Source: Dugong dugon (lineage: Eukaryota > Chordata > Mammalia > Sirenia > Dugongidae). From it: DNA of 64,000 bases. The notes beneath the pieces were generated by a model. It was not told where the DNA came from. It made no database searches and saw only the letters and a list, made by a program, of their open reading frames with translations. Shown here piece after piece: positions 1-10,800 of the stretch (the first letter of the stretch is position 1; the number at the start of each line of letters is the position of its first letter). The stretch covers positions 117,468,650 to 117,532,649 of the forward strand of contig CM057469.1 in the NCBI GenBank assembly GCA_030035585.1. Reading direction: 5' to 3'. A program made the translations under genes and the position numbers.

Positions 1-370
1 ATGTACAACCCAACTGCCCTTAGCTGTTAGTGCCAGAATTTCATTCCTGTTTACTTCTATACCACAGACACAGTGGCCGTTCAGATACTGCCCTCTTGAA
101 GACCATTTTCTAACTTGTGCCACTTCTAGCCACCATTGAAACTGAATACACAACAGTTAGGAAGGTTCTTTCTCCTCCCTTCCCCTCCCCTTTTTGTAAA
201 TCTCCCTCTCTCTCTGTCAGTATTTCCAAATTTCTTCACAGTTTCTGGAGATTTTTTTCTTTTTTTTTTTTAATATAAATACTCCTGGTAACATAGGATC
301 AGTTAGACAGTACGCCTTTATGGTCATGGAAACACTTTGGTGAAAATTACTATACTAGGAAATCCAGGAT
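1..370. other. Unassigned stretch
   Basis: No repeat or coding signal is recognised. It holds a pyrimidine-rich patch near 165-225 and a T-rich run near 253-271. Confidence 0.5.
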
Positions 371-374
371 CTTC

Positions 375-520
375 AGTCATTCCTTTTGGAATGTGCATTG
401 AGCTCCATTGTGTCAGGCACTGGGGATTCAAAATTAAAAAAAAAGCATAGTTCTTTCCCCCAGTGTTCTTATAGTCCCCTGGGATGTGATGGGATATATT
501 TAATGAATAATTAAAATAGA
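375..520 (-). repeat. L2-like LINE fragment
   Basis: The phrase around 390-430 (attgagctcc... gtgtcaggcactgggga) matches the usual reverse-strand reading of an L2 3' region. It is short and diverged, and a MIR-type source is possible. Confidence 0.4.
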
Positions 521-544
521 ATGTATTGATTGCTGTTATATTGT

Positions 545-735
545 TATTGTTAGCTGCTGTTGAGTCAATACCTGACTCATGGCAACACAATCCATAAGAG
601 AATGAAATGCTGCCCAGTCCTGAACTATGGCTATGCTCAGTTGCAGATAGGACCCTTGTGATCCATAAGGCTTTCACTGGCTGATTTTGCTCCAGGGCCT
701 TTCTTCCTAGTCCATCTTAGTCTGGAAGCTTCACT
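545..735 (-). repeat. Old AfroSINE/RTE-related repeat
   Basis: It begins with a degraded form of the shared RTE/AfroSINE 3' end (ttgttgag, gactcatggcaac). It continues with 'ggctttcactggctgattt' and 'tgaaatctgtttagca', features also seen at 26215-26475 and 34472-34660. This marks an older, more diverged afrotherian SINE subfamily in reverse orientation. Confidence 0.55.
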
Positions 736-760
736 GAAATCTGTTTAGCATCATTAAAAA

Positions 761-850
761 AAGAAAATAAAAAAATCCATTGCCATTGAGTTGATTCTGA
801 CTCATAGTGACCTTACAGAACAGAGTAGAACTGCCCTGTAGGGTTTCCTA
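761..850 (-). repeat. AfroSINE, truncated
   Basis: The reverse-complement 3' half of the AfroSINE is visible: an A-rich tail, then 'ccattgccattgagttgatt' and 'agtagaactgccctgtaggg'. The tRNA-derived head is missing, so the copy is 5'-truncated or was cut by the adjoining RTE piece. Confidence 0.75.
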
Positions 851-855
851 ATACC

Positions 856-1085
856 TGTTGTTGTTGATGTAGTTGGTAGGTGGCATTAGCTTAGTTCCAA
901 CTCATGGAGACCCTATGTACAACAGAACAAAACAGGTCTGGGTCCTGCACCATCCTCACTATGTTTGAGCCCATTGTTGCAGTCACTGTGTCAGTCCATC
1001 TCGTTGAAGGTCTTCCACTCTTTTGCTGACCCTCTACTTCACCAAGCATGATGTCCTTCTCCAGGGATTGGTCCCTTCTTATAAC
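856..1085 (-). mobile_element. RTE LINE 3' end
   Basis: It carries the run of landmarks shared by all RTE copies here: gttgttg, 'ccctatgtacaacagaacaa', 'tttgagcccattgttgcag', 'tcaccaagcatgatgtcctt' and 'ggtcccttcttataacatgt'. It is the 3' terminus in reverse orientation and is 5'-truncated. It abuts an MLT1-type LTR, whose 5' part it appears to have removed or interrupted. Confidence 0.85.
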
Positions 1086-1089
1086 ATGT

Positions 1090-1545
1090 GCAAATACCTA
1101 GAACCTCTGAATATATTATGTTACATGGCAAGAGAGAATTAAGATAGGAGATGGAATTAAGGTTGCTAATCAGCTAACCTTAAAATTGAGCTTATTCTGG
1201 ATTATCTGGGCAGGCCCAGTGTAATCACAAAGGTCCTTTAAATGCAGAAGAGGGAGGTGGAAGAATAGAATCAGAGAGAGATTTGAAAAAGTGGACATTA
1301 AAGAAGGAGAAAGGGGCTACAAACCAAAGACTGCAAACATCTTCTAGATGCTGCAAAAGACAAAGAAACTGATTCTCCCTTAAAACTCGCAGAAGGAATG
1401 AAGCTGTCCTAATGCCTTCATTTTAACCCCGTGAGACCCATTTTGTACTTCTAACTTTTAGAACTGTAAAGTAATAAATATGTATTGTTTTAAGTCAGTA
1501 AGTTTGTGGAAATTTTTTACAGCATCAATAGGAAACAAATACACT
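1090..1545 (+). mobile_element. MLT1-type MaLR LTR
   Basis: Forward-strand landmarks of MLT1 LTRs are visible: 'attatctgggcaggcccagt', 'gtaatcacaaaggtccttta', a 'gtgagacccattttg' box, an AATAAA near 1474, and a terminal 'agtaagtttgtgg... caataggaaacaaatac'. The 5' end is lost next to the RTE piece. No internal ERV sequence adjoins it, so it is a solo or truncated LTR. Confidence 0.7.
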
Positions 1546-1714
1546 GACATTCTGATACTATTCTCTGAAACAAGATAAAGTTATTTATCTGAGACCAGAT
1601 AAATGTTCTTAAAGGAAATAACTTATCCATTCTCCCTAATTTATCATACCTTCATCCTTTTTGAGGTCTGTTATGATGGATATTTTGTCTACTACTTCTA
1701 CTCCAACAACAACT

Positions 1715-1890
1715 GCTGTATTTGAGCATTTACAAAGTGTCCTGCACTACTTTAAACACTTAACTGCTGTTGGCATGCTTATTTTACAGAATTGGAAACT
1801 GAGGCATAATACATAGCAGATGTGGGATTCTGGCCCAGGTAATGTGACTCCAGCTTTCAAAAGTGCAGCTTACTATTTCCTCCATTACAG
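1715..1890 (-). repeat. MIR SINE
   Basis: The reverse-strand MIR core is recognisable: 'cacttaactgctgttgg', 'attttacagaattggaaact' followed by gaggcat, and then 'tgggattctggcccagg'. It is an ancient copy without flanking repeats. Confidence 0.6.
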
Positions 1891-2255
1891 TGTCCCTTGC
1901 TGGTACCTTGAAGGTATGGGGAGGTGGGGGGAGGTGGGGGTAGAAAGGCAAACTTGAACTAGTGTGTGTATGCAGGGGTTCACTAGCCTCAATTAGAAAT
2001 TTACATCTCTGGAGACCTCACACTGACTCCCAAGTCAGGGGTCTTCTAGCTTCATGATAGAAAAAGAACCTTAGGGAATTTCTTCAGAGTTAAGAAAAGG
2101 TAATTAACATTCATGACTAAGGGTCTAGTTTAGGTGCACATTCCTTGATAAAGGGCTTACTGACTTGCAAAAGTTAATGGGAGGCAGAATCATAGGAAAA
2201 AAACTTATTACAAGACAGCCTTCTTTTTTGTTTTTTTTTTAGCAATTCAGAAACA
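1890..2255. other. Unassigned stretch with a G-rich patch
   Basis: No element is recognised. Positions 1918-1940 hold closely spaced G runs (GGGG, GGGGGG and GGGGG separated by AGGT), which could form a weak quadruplex. Confidence 0.5.
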
Positions 2256-2400
2256 TTGGTTAAGATTCTACTAAGCATCTTTCCTTGGCTAGGCAGGCAT
2301 TATGATAGGGAGGAGGTGAGGTTCTAAGGATATAAACACAACATCTCTGCTCCGTTTATAGAACAGTTAATGTTACGTATTACACATGAAAGAACTTAAA
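2255..2400 (-). repeat. Possible L2 fragment
   Basis: The order 'attctactaagcat', 'aggcaggcattatgatag' and 'ctaaggatataaacacaaca' resembles the reverse reading of an L2 3' region. It is heavily diverged. Confidence 0.35.
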
Positions 2401-2938
2401 AACACACAAAAAAAAGTTAAAAGAAAGAACATGTTAGCAATGAAAAACTTCAGGAAGGTAGATTCCTCTATCAATAAAGACCTGGTCCACTTGCTAACTT
2501 AGCAGAAATAGCCAAGACACAAAGGAGAAGATGCAGTGAGCCAGATAATGTTACCATCACCTAAGCATCCCACATCAGTGTTGGCCTTGGCCAATGGGAA
2601 GGGTACAAAAAAGGCATGCAACAGAGAAACTGCCCGGTTGTTGAGGAACAAGATTGGAAACATAAGCAGGGAACAGCATGCTTTTTTTGTAAAAAAGAAT
2701 CTTATAAAACCAGTGAAGAAAGATATGAAAGTGGAAAAGAAGAACTTAAGGAAAACTTGGATTAACTGAAATTAATGCATTTAACATCTTCAGTTAATAT
2801 TCCACATGCTGTTGCCCATCCAAAACCACACACATTTTTTTTAAATGAGAATTTTTATACAATAATAACAATAATAGTGATAAAATGATAGAATCTCAAC
2901 TGTCTCCAGAATGTCCCAGGGTTAGCCTTTCTTCTAAT
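2400..2938. other. Unassigned, A-rich
   Basis: A 77-codon frame at 2536-2769 on the plus strand is lysine-rich and resembles no family I know. Its composition follows the A-richness of the DNA, so it is treated as a chance frame. Confidence 0.5.
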
Positions 2939-2941
2939 TCT

Positions 2942-3112
2942 GGAGCCCGGATGGCTAAGTGGTTTAGAGCTACAGGTGCTAACCAAAATGTCAGCAGTTC
3001 GAGTCCACCTGCTGCTCCTTGGAAGCCCTATTGGAGCAGCTCTACTCTGTCCTATAGGGTCACTATGAGTTGGAACAGACTCAACAGCAACAGGTTTGGG
3101 TTTTTTTTGCAT
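2942..3112 (+). repeat. AfroSINE
   Basis: A full forward copy. A tRNA-like head (agcccggatggctaagtgg, ggtgctaaccaaaatgtcag, cagttcgagtccacc) is followed by the SINE body (ctctactctgtcctataggg, gactcaacagcaacagg) and a T-rich tail. The box A- and box B-like segments of the Pol III head are still visible. Confidence 0.9.
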
Positions 3113-3189
3113 AGACACTGAGAGTTTCTGGTTAGCATAATGACCCTAACAATCTTTAGACATTCAATGTAGTGATGAATTTAAGACGA

Positions 3190-3960
3190 AAAGATCAGTG
3201 ATGGCCTGGGATGAATTATTCACAATACATGCAACAAAAGACTAATCTCAAGCATATATAAAGAGCTCCTACTAATCAATTAAAAAAAAAAAACACAAAA
3301 AATATACAGAAGAAAGAAAATCTAGAGAAGAAATAGAAATGATCAGGATGTCCAACATCATTAACAGAGTAAATGCAAACTAAAATAAAAATGACAAAAA
3401 ATAAATAAATTTATAATATCTAAAGATGACAAGAATGTGAGGAAACTTGTATTTTAATGACAGGAAGGTTAAACGTTAAAGCTTTTCTGGAGGACAATAG
3501 ACAATATCTATATATTTTTTAAATGTGCATATCTTTTGACCCAGTAATCCCATCTCTAGGAATTTATTCCACAGATATATAGGACTGTACAATGATTAAT
3601 GTATAAGAATGTCCATTGGATCCCATTTCTGTCAAAGAAAATTACATATGATATACATCTGTATATATAAACATAGGAGGACAGAGCCTGAGAGAATATA
3701 CAATGTACTGTTAACAATGTTGGCTCTGGAGAGAGGAGTAAATACGGTAGGAAAGGGAGGAAAGAGGGTATTCACTCTTTATAGATTGCTATATTGTTTA
3801 AATATTTTTTACAAAAAATATATGGGTGTATTACTGTATAACTCAGCATGTATTGATATGGGCATGCATTTTTTAATCTGTTTAGGAATTATATTGAATT
3901 ATTTAAATAATTTTAATGGTTTGAATGATTTTGACTGATATAGTTGCAGCAACTTACAGA
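3190..3960 (+). repeat. Old L1 (L1M-type) 3' ORF2/UTR fragment
   Basis: Forward L1 landmarks include 'tatataaagagctcctac', 'tttgacccagtaatccca', 'ctaggaatttattcc' and a tail rich in TTTAAA/AATAAT. All frames are broken. This is a decayed 5'-truncated copy of an old mammalian subfamily. Confidence 0.55.
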
Positions 3961-4248
3961 TGGTAACAAAAGACATTCTAGAACAGAAGGGATTAAACAA
4001 ATAAAAAAACGATTCTATGTATAATTGCAATTGGGTCGCTATCAGTCAGAATAAACTTGACAGCAATGGATTTGTTACAATGGTGATAATGGAAGACAGA
4101 AATAGGCCACATTTGTTGTAAATGTAAGAAGTAAACCTAGAAGATACCTGTTTTGAAGGTGGGCGTGTATGCCATCATTTTTCTTCTTTTCCTCTTAGAT
4201 ATTACATAAACACAGAAGGAGAAAGAAAAGGAATTGTTAACCTTATTT

Positions 4249-4448
4249 TCCTTGACACTAAACCAAGACCAAACCTCTTGCCATTGAATCGATTCTGACT
4301 CATAGCAACCCTGTAGGACAGCAGAGAACTACCCCATAAGGTTTCCAAGGAGCAGCTGGTAGATTCGAACTAGCAACCTTTATGTCAGCGGCCGAAGCTT
4401 GCTGTAGCTCTTAACCACTGCACCACCAGGGCTCGCTCCTTGACACTA
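4249..4448 (-). repeat. AfroSINE with 12-bp TSD
   Basis: The SINE body occupies 4261-4436 in reverse orientation (ccattgaatcgattctgact ... taaccactgcaccaccaggg). It is flanked by the perfect direct repeat tccttgacacta at 4249-4260 and 4437-4448. This is LINE-type target-primed insertion. Confidence 0.95.
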
Positions 4449-4449
4449 G

Positions 4450-4790
4450 GAAACAAGTAAATTCCATAGAATTCACAAATATGTGCATGAAGGGTTAAAG
4501 CTGAGATGGGGGTGAAGCTGCTGGGGAAGAAAAGGAGATATGACAAGTGTTTTGAAAGGATCTAGTGGCAGCAAATTCCAGAGAGCACCAGCAAAAATGC
4601 ATGTTCTACAGGTAGGCTCTGACCTTGAAGTGTCAACCAGCCCTTGTTGGCCATAATCTCACACATGGATTACCATTGAGAAAGTCCTACATAAAGTATT
4701 ACTACACAGAATTCAGCCACCGGTTAAAAGAATAATACTTTTTGGTAAGGTAGGACTTATTGGAGCAATACAAGGAAATGTATTGATATA
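4450..4790. other. Unassigned stretch
   Basis: No repeat family or coding signal is recognised between the two AfroSINE insertions. Confidence 0.5.
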
Positions 4791-4988
4791 TTCATCATGT
4801 TGTTGTTAGGTGTGTCAAAACAATTTTACCTCATAGCCATCCTACAGTTTCCTAGGTTGTAATCTTTAAGGGAGCAGATGGCCAGGCCTTTTCTCCCACG
4901 GAGCCGATGGATGGATTCAAACCACAGACCTTTTGGTTAGCAGCTGAGCGCTTGACGACTGCACCACCAGGGCTCCTTATTTCATCAT
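4791..4988 (-). repeat. AfroSINE with 8-bp TSD
   Basis: A reverse copy at 4799-4980 that opens with gttgttgttagg and ends with the tRNA-like head (ttggttagcagctgagcg, gcaccaccagggctcc). The direct repeat ttcatcat is at 4791-4798 and 4981-4988. The 5' two-thirds is diverged, so it looks older than its neighbour. Confidence 0.88.
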
Positions 4989-5109
4989 ATTAGTATAAAA
5001 ATAGAAACACTCATATTATCATCTCTACAGATAGAAAATGGCAATTTGGGAAAATTTAACAATCATTCTTGATTTAAAAAAAAAAACTATCAAAGTAAGA
5101 GTACGTGAA

Positions 5110-5510
5110 TACTTTCCTAATGTGATAAAATATTGTTTGATAATTTCCACGTTCTTTTGGATCTCTTTTCTTTGGAATGGGCACAGATATGAATCTCTTC
5201 CAGTCAGTTGGCCAGGTAGCTGTCTTCCAAATTTCTTGGCATAGATGAGTGAGCACCTGCAGCACTGCATCTGTTTGTTGAAATATCTCAGTTGGTATTC
5301 CGTCAATTCCTGGAGCCTTGTTTTTCACCAGTGCCTTCAGTACATCTTGGACTTCTTCCTTGAATACTATTGGTTCTTGATCATATGCTACCTCCTGAAA
5401 TGGTTGAACGTTGACCAATTCTTCCTGGTATAGTGACTATTTCTTCCATCTTCTTTTGATGCTTCCTGCATCGTTTAATATTTTACACATAGAATCCTTC
5501 AAAATTTAAT
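5110..5510 (-). mobile_element. RTE LINE fragment, RT domain
   Basis: Reverse-strand translation at 5074-5418 gives an RTE reverse-transcriptase N-terminal stretch, including the NKAPGIDGIPTEIF motif and a DWK...PIPKK box. A second frame (5025-5306) continues as YFNKQMQ... and matches the translation of the RTE copy at 39835-40026. Frameshifts and truncation make it non-functional. No endonuclease part is present. Confidence 0.85.
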
Positions 5511-5559
5511 TTATAAAACAAATACCTAATTTCCCTTATATAGAAAAGAGCTTCTAAAA

Positions 5560-6330
5560 AATATAAAGAAAAAAAACCTTTGACCCAATAGAAAACTGAT
5601 AAAGAGTTTCAACAGTCACTGACAAGGAAGTACAACAGTTCTTAAACATAAGAAAAATGGTCAAACTCATTCTTAATAAAAGAAATACAAATTAAACTTC
5701 ATTGAGATACTGTTTTTTGTTGTTTGTTTTTTTTTTTTTTTTTTTTTTTTTGGTTTGTTTTGTTTTCACCTATCATATTGGCAGAAATCCAAGATCTGGT
5801 AACACAGGCTTGGTGTTTTTTTGTTCTTTGGTTAAGTCTAGGAGGAAACAGGCATTCTCATACAATACTGGTGGGAGCAAAAATGTGTACAAATCCTAAG
5901 GAAGTCTGTACTAAAAAGACAGAAAGTACAAAAAAATTATAAGGTTTCAAATGCATATACCACTCTGAGAATACAGAGAAATTCCACCCTTGGAATTTAT
6001 CCCTTAGATATACTTGCACACCATGTGAAATGCTATGTGCAAGTTTCTTACTGCATCTTTTTATGTGTGGGTGTGGAAATAGCAAAACATGGAGAAGTCC
6101 AATGGCCATCCTTCGGGGGCTAGTTAAGTAAACTACAGCCTACCCATACAAGTGAATATTATATACCTGAATTTAAAAAACAAAAAAATGAGGCCATTCT
6201 TTGTGTGTTCTTTTGGAAAGATCTTAAAGATATACTGTTCAGAAAACACACTAAACAAAGAAAAGTGTGTGTAGTAGGCTGCCTTTGGTGTTAAAAGTGG
6301 AGAATAACAATATATGTTCACGTTTGGAAC
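5560..6330 (+). repeat. Old L1 (L1M-type) 3' fragment
   Basis: Forward L1 ORF2 C-terminal and 3' landmarks: 'ctcattcttaataaaagaaa', 'acaatactggtgggagcaaa', 'cccttggaatttatccctta', 'agtgaatattatatacctga'. An uninterrupted run of 25 T at 5727-5751 sits inside it, where an L1 consensus would normally read through. Confidence 0.6.
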
Positions 6331-6339
6331 TTTCAAATC

Positions 6340-6540
6340 CTGTCTCTACCACTTACATCTTGGTGAATTTGGTCAAGTTTTATATTGTGTCTGGGCATCA
6401 ATGTCATCACCTAAAATTGGAGATAATTGCTACCACCTAAAAAATGTATTAAAATGATTAAATGAGAAAATTCCTATAAAGCACCCAGCAAGACATTTGG
6501 TTCCTAATAGGCGTTTAGTAAAGGGTAGCTATTCATATTA
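6340..6540 (+). repeat. MIR SINE
   Basis: Forward MIR order is seen: 'cctgtctctaccacttac', 'atcacctaaaattggagata', 'aatgattaaatgaga', 'aaagcacccagcaagacatt', 'ggcgtttagtaaa'. An ancient, nearly full-length copy. Confidence 0.65.
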
Positions 6541-7435
6541 AAAGGGGCTCTTTCCTCACTAGACAGGCATCCCTGAGCCTGTCGCTTCATTCTTTGGATG
6601 TTTTGTCCTCTCAAGGGAGAGTGGAGATGATCATACCAACTGCATGAAGGTGCAAATGGGATTGTGAAGATGTTTGTGAAAATACTTGGAAAGTGGTTGA
6701 GCGTTAGTTATTGTGAGTAGTTATTATTACTGATAAATAAGTAAATAATGGAAGAGGACTTTTACCAACAACTAGATGTATCAAATCATCTAAACCCAAT
6801 CTTTGATATCCAAGGCTCTATGGATAGCTCTGCAGAGCACTGCCTATTCTTTCAGAGAGCATGCAGAGATGGAGAATGTACCAGAAAGCTCTCAATGCAA
6901 ATGCAAATTTAAAGCTCTCTTCTCTCTCTCTCTGTGCATATTTCTCTCTCTATGCATATTTCAATGGATTAGATTATTGCAAACAATCCCATGTTAAGAT
7001 AATGTCAACCTTAAAATGGTTAACTGAAGGAAATTGTGTATATTTAAACTTTAGAAAATAGTTATGACAACCTAGCACCTCCTAGAATTTCCTATGTCTT
7101 ATAACTCACCCAGTGCATTTGTGCATTTCTTTACAGCTCATTAACTAAGGGACTGAGTTCCTGGGGATTGAAAGATAGGGACAAAATTACTACTTAAATG
7201 TTAAGAGATACATCCCATTATTAAGGCATCATCTGAAATCGAGTATCTAAGAAAACCAACACAGAAGTAAAATCCAATTTGTATGAAATTTGATTTGCAC
7301 AAGTTCTCAGGGAAATAGCCAGTGGATAAAGTGAATTCTACCTGAATCAACTCATCTGTCACCTTTAGTGCCAGGGGAGACACCAAATCACAGCACCTGG
7401 CAATCAATTTTCCATCTCTTAGTGGAGCCTGAGGA
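6540..7435. other. Unassigned stretch
   Basis: No family is recognised. It contains a short CT-rich simple repeat with a 'ctctgtgcatatttctctct' motif near 6918-6960. The small plus-strand frames here are low-complexity products of it. Confidence 0.5.
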
Positions 7436-7439
7436 ACTG

Positions 7440-7640
7440 AGTAGCAACCAGCACGGTATTGTAAAGAGAAAATCATGTTGGCCAATTCAGTTTCCTCCTA
7501 TGACAGAATGACAGGCCACAGAGATAGGAGAAAACCAATAGATGTAATCTACATGAGCCACAGCAAGTCTTTTGAATCTGTCCCACATGACAGTCTCATC
7601 AACGAGTTCTGAAGATTGGGTGTAAATTAGGTTCTGAGGA
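7440..7640 (+). repeat. CR1/L3 LINE reverse-transcriptase remnant
   Basis: Conceptual forward translation from about 7501 contains VIYMSHSKSFESVPHDSL. This is a decayed form of the CR1/L3 motif in which a (Y/F)LDFSKAFD-type catalytic segment is followed by VPH. The aspartates are already lost. Family known, copy inferred; it is very old and has no intact frame. Confidence 0.6.
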
Positions 7641-8027
7641 ACTAGTGGCCCCTCCCACCCCCATCCAAGTCACCCAACCCTAGGAGAGGGCTTGATAGAA
7701 CCAAGCAGTGATCCACTAGGAGACTGGTCTGCCTGGCGAACAAGACGGGGATAGTGGAGAATATAGAGGGAATGGAGGGCATGAGAATGAACACAGGTCC
7801 AGAGAGAGAGACAGAGAATGTAGTGTAAAGGATGTGTGTGTGTGTGTATGTGAAATCTCACTCAAGGACTTTCTATGAAAAACCATTGGGTTAGAAAAAT
7901 GGAAAAGGCAGGGCTCAAACTGGGGAAGTCTGTTTCAGAAATGTATAGGCATAGAGGATTTTTGTCTTAGACATTGGTGGAACACATCCAATGAATTATT
8001 ATGCATCTGGCAAAAAAAAAAAGAAGT
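7640..8027. other. Unassigned stretch with short (TG)n
   Basis: No element is recognised. A (TG)n tract lies at about 7831-7850 and an A run at about 8010-8021 precedes the next SINE. Confidence 0.5.
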
Positions 8028-8029
8028 GG

Positions 8030-8212
8030 AGAAAAAACCCATTGCTGTCAGGTCATAGAGACCCTATAGTACAGAGTAGAACTGCCCCATAGGGGTCCCA
8101 CAGCTGTAAGTTTACGGAAGCAGACTACCACATCTTTCTCCTGTAGAGCGGCTGATGGGTTCAAACCTTTCGGTAAGTAGCCAGGTGCTTAACCACTGCA
8201 TCACTATTGATG
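8030..8212 (-). repeat. AfroSINE
   Basis: Reverse copy: 'aaacccattgctgtcagg', 'agagtagaactgccccatag', a middle segment 'gtaagtttacggaagcagac', and the head 'cggtaagtagccaggtgctt' plus aaccactgca. It belongs to the longer subtype with a middle spacer, and the head is diverged. Confidence 0.85.
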
Positions 8213-8214
8213 AA

Positions 8215-8805
8215 TATCTGAGTATGAAGGAGAAGTAGAAGCTGTATGGATCAATTTTTCTTTATATAGCTCTGCTAACTCAGATTCTTTATTTACTCTA
8301 GAAAGAAAAAGTGTTGGGGAAATATGTGACACACACTGGTCTTTGACTTCTATTTGGACCCAAAGGCAGTGATCTTGTCAGGGAAGCCTTCTAGAATAAA
8401 GATGGCAATGATGTTGTCCTCTTCCAGGGAAATCACAGTCTTGGTCTTAACACAATAAGGTAAATTTTCTCATAGAAAGTTCATTTGTCATATCAGTGAC
8501 TATGTCCTTTTAATCAAAGTGCTGGCAGTACACGACCACAAAAAATAAATGATCCTCTGTTATGAACAGCGTTCTTGGTTACTATATCATCATAATAGCT
8601 TGGTAATTTTATTACTACTCTAGGGCAAATGATCCTTCTTTTGTTAACTACTGAGGAGGAAATTGTTAATGACATTAACAGGATGGTAATGTAACATGGA
8701 ACTCTGGACAGCTGTCTAGTCTCTGCCTGTGTGGTTTGTTTGCAGAAGCAAAGACAGTTTCTAGGGGGAAGCAATGTTGTTATGATATGGGATTCTCTGA
8801 TACTC
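8215..8805. other. Unassigned stretch
   Basis: No repeat is recognised. Short open segments on the minus strand (for example 8514-8807) match no family I know. Confidence 0.5.
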
Positions 8806-8807
8806 AC

Positions 8808-8905
8808 CTTTGAGAGTTGTTATGAGAATTAAAGGAGATAAGGTATAGACAGCCCTTGTCACAATGCCAGGCACAGAGCAAAGCTTCAATAAAAGATATT
8901 TTTTA
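8808..8905 (+). repeat. MIR SINE 3' part
   Basis: The forward MIR tail is seen: 'agagttgttatgagaattaa', 'acaatgccaggcacagagca', 'aagcttcaataaaag'. Confidence 0.55.
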
Positions 8906-9004
8906 ATTGAAAATAAAAAGTATTGGATTATTTGCTTCTTTATATATCATCATTCAGTGACTAAGGAAATAATTGTCTTTCTTATGTAACATTGGTCATT
9001 AAGG

Positions 9005-9452
9005 ATGTTGTTGTTAGGTACCTTTTGTTGCTGTCAAGTAGATTCAGACTCACAGTGAGCCTATGCCTAACAGAACAAATCCCGCCTGGTCCTGCTCCGT
9101 CCTCACAATCATTGCTATCTTTGAGCCCATTATTGCAGCCACTATATCAATCCATCTGATTGAGGGTCTTCCTCTCTTCTGCTGACCCTCTTCACTACCA
9201 AGCATGGTGTCCTTGAGGGATTTGTCGCTCTTGATAACATAGCCAAAGTAAGCAAGATGGAAATCATGGCAAACTCACTTCTAAGTAGCATTCTGTCTGT
9301 ACTTTCTCCAAGACAGATTTGTTTGTTCTTCTGGAAGACCATGGTATATTCAGTATTCTTCACTAACACTACAAGTTCAAATGAATCAATTCTTCTTCTG
9401 TCTTCCTTTTTTTATTACCCGGCTTTCGCATGCATATGAAGTGATTGAATAT
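9005..9452 (-). mobile_element. RTE LINE 3' region
   Basis: A reverse copy starting gttgttgttaggtac. It has the RTE landmarks tttgagcccattattgcagc, accaagcatggtgtcctt, ttctaagtagcattctg, caagacagatttgtttgttc and gcatgcatatgaagtgatt. It covers the 3' terminus and the distal ORF2, and is 5'-truncated and frame-broken. Confidence 0.9.
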
Positions 9453-9544
9453 TAAGAATGAACTTGGCCAAATCATTCTTGATGCAAATGAAGTCAGAAT
9501 CAATTAATGAAAAACATACATTTTAACAGAATGAAGCTTTTTGG

Positions 9545-9625
9545 TGATGTAAAAAGGGCTTAGAACAGTGTCTGGAAAATAGTAAATTTATATTAAATAT
9601 TTGTTGCCATTATTGCTATTATTAG
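9545..9625 (+). repeat. Possible MIR 3' end
   Basis: The text 'gggcttagaacagtgtctgg' followed by 'aaatagtaaatttatattaa' fits the MIR 3' end. The match is short. Confidence 0.4.
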
Positions 9626-9629
9626 AAGG

Positions 9630-10718
9630 GTGGGGAGAGTATAAATGGAGACATGATGTGAATGAACTTGTCATGACATTGACTCCTACCTCATACAAGT
9701 TGGCCATGAAAATTAAAATATAAATTGACACCTGACCCTCATCACAGACTTCAAAAACTGCATCTTCGTACCCCAGGGAGACCAGGGATGGTGGAGATGG
9801 GTTATGTTTGGTACTGTCAGTTGACTTTAGAAGGTCAAGGCCCTGCTAATATGAGGTCACATTACATCTGTCCTTTTGAAGCAAATGTTTTGCTTTCGAT
9901 GTAGCCTTCTTGTCAGAGGGAAGACAAAAAAGGAGGAGAGGGAAAGGACTTCTTATAATTAAAAACAAAAACAAAATTTGCTTCATTCATTGCCCCAAAA
10001 TCCCTGTGGCATTGAAGATAATAGTGTCATTGGGGTATCTGGAGACTCATGACTTTCTAGCTGATGAGACATTTTTAAGTTGAATGAAAAGTGTATGAAA
10101 TGTGAGATTTTGTATTACTTCATCAGCACATTGAAGGCAGAGTCTCTATACTGTGAAGACATAGCCTCAAGGCGGGGAGGTGCAGGGAGATGCACTCATG
10201 GAGAGAAGAACTGGGTAGCTGAGCTAGGAAGGGAGTCAGAGGAGTGTGAAAGGAGGGGGTCTAACGCTGGATGGGGCCAGGGACCATGGATGATACATGG
10301 GGAAAAGTGCAAGAGGGCTTCCCTGGGCATTTTTTGAGGGTAGAATTCTGAGAAAGGCAGAATTTGATGTTAAATTGAAAACCTTTATTGTTAATGACCA
10401 TCCAAGAAACCCAGATAGATGGCGAGTGAGTTAGTGAGCTAGTGAGGTAGGCAGAAAGCCCACATCCCTCCCTGCCCCACCCTTTTGTGCTACTGCTTTT
10501 CTAGAAGCATAACAGATACCCAGGACACTAGTTGACTGATGAGGCAGCCTCATGACTGGGCATAGTCTGGGAAATAATAACTTTGCTTCAGCTAAACCAA
10601 GAATGGCCTGGGATTCCTGCATCCCGTAAGTAGTTACTACCCGAAGTTTCTTGTTATCAGTCAACCTCCTCATGTGGTTCCTTGGGAAGGACAGGTTCCA
10701 GTTCATTCTGGTTCAAAC
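9630..10718. other. Unassigned stretch
   Basis: About 1.1 kb without a recognised repeat or exon. Open frames at 10080-10337 (+) and 10431-10706 (-) have no family resemblance and overlap on opposite strands, so I do not call them. Confidence 0.5.
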
Positions 10719-10719
10719 C

Positions 10720-10800
10720 CCTGCTGAGAATTTGTATTTCTAACAAATTCCCAGATGATGCTAATGCTGCTGGTTAGGAACCAATTCTGAGAAACACTAG
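10720..10800. repeat. MER5-type hAT DNA transposon fragment
   Basis: The phrase 'gagaatttgtatttctaaca' with 'gatgatgctaatgctgctgg' and a terminal 'tgagaaacactag' is the end region of a MER5A/B non-autonomous hAT-Charlie element. Only about 80 bp is preserved. Confidence 0.65.

Noticed and set aside
2536..2769. Lysine-rich 77-codon frame resembling a ribosomal-type protein scrap
   Set aside because: A-rich DNA explains the composition; no specific family motif could be named.
2942..3012. tRNA-gene-like segments with box A/box B features at many sites
   Set aside because: They are heads of AfroSINE copies with a SINE body and TSDs, not tRNA genes. Cloverleaf pairing is incomplete.
8330..8470. 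Minus-strand stretch that reads in part like a coding sequence (ISLEEDNIIAIFILEGFPDK)
   Set aside because: Short, without a clear start or splice context, and not recognised. Kept only as a note for a protein search.
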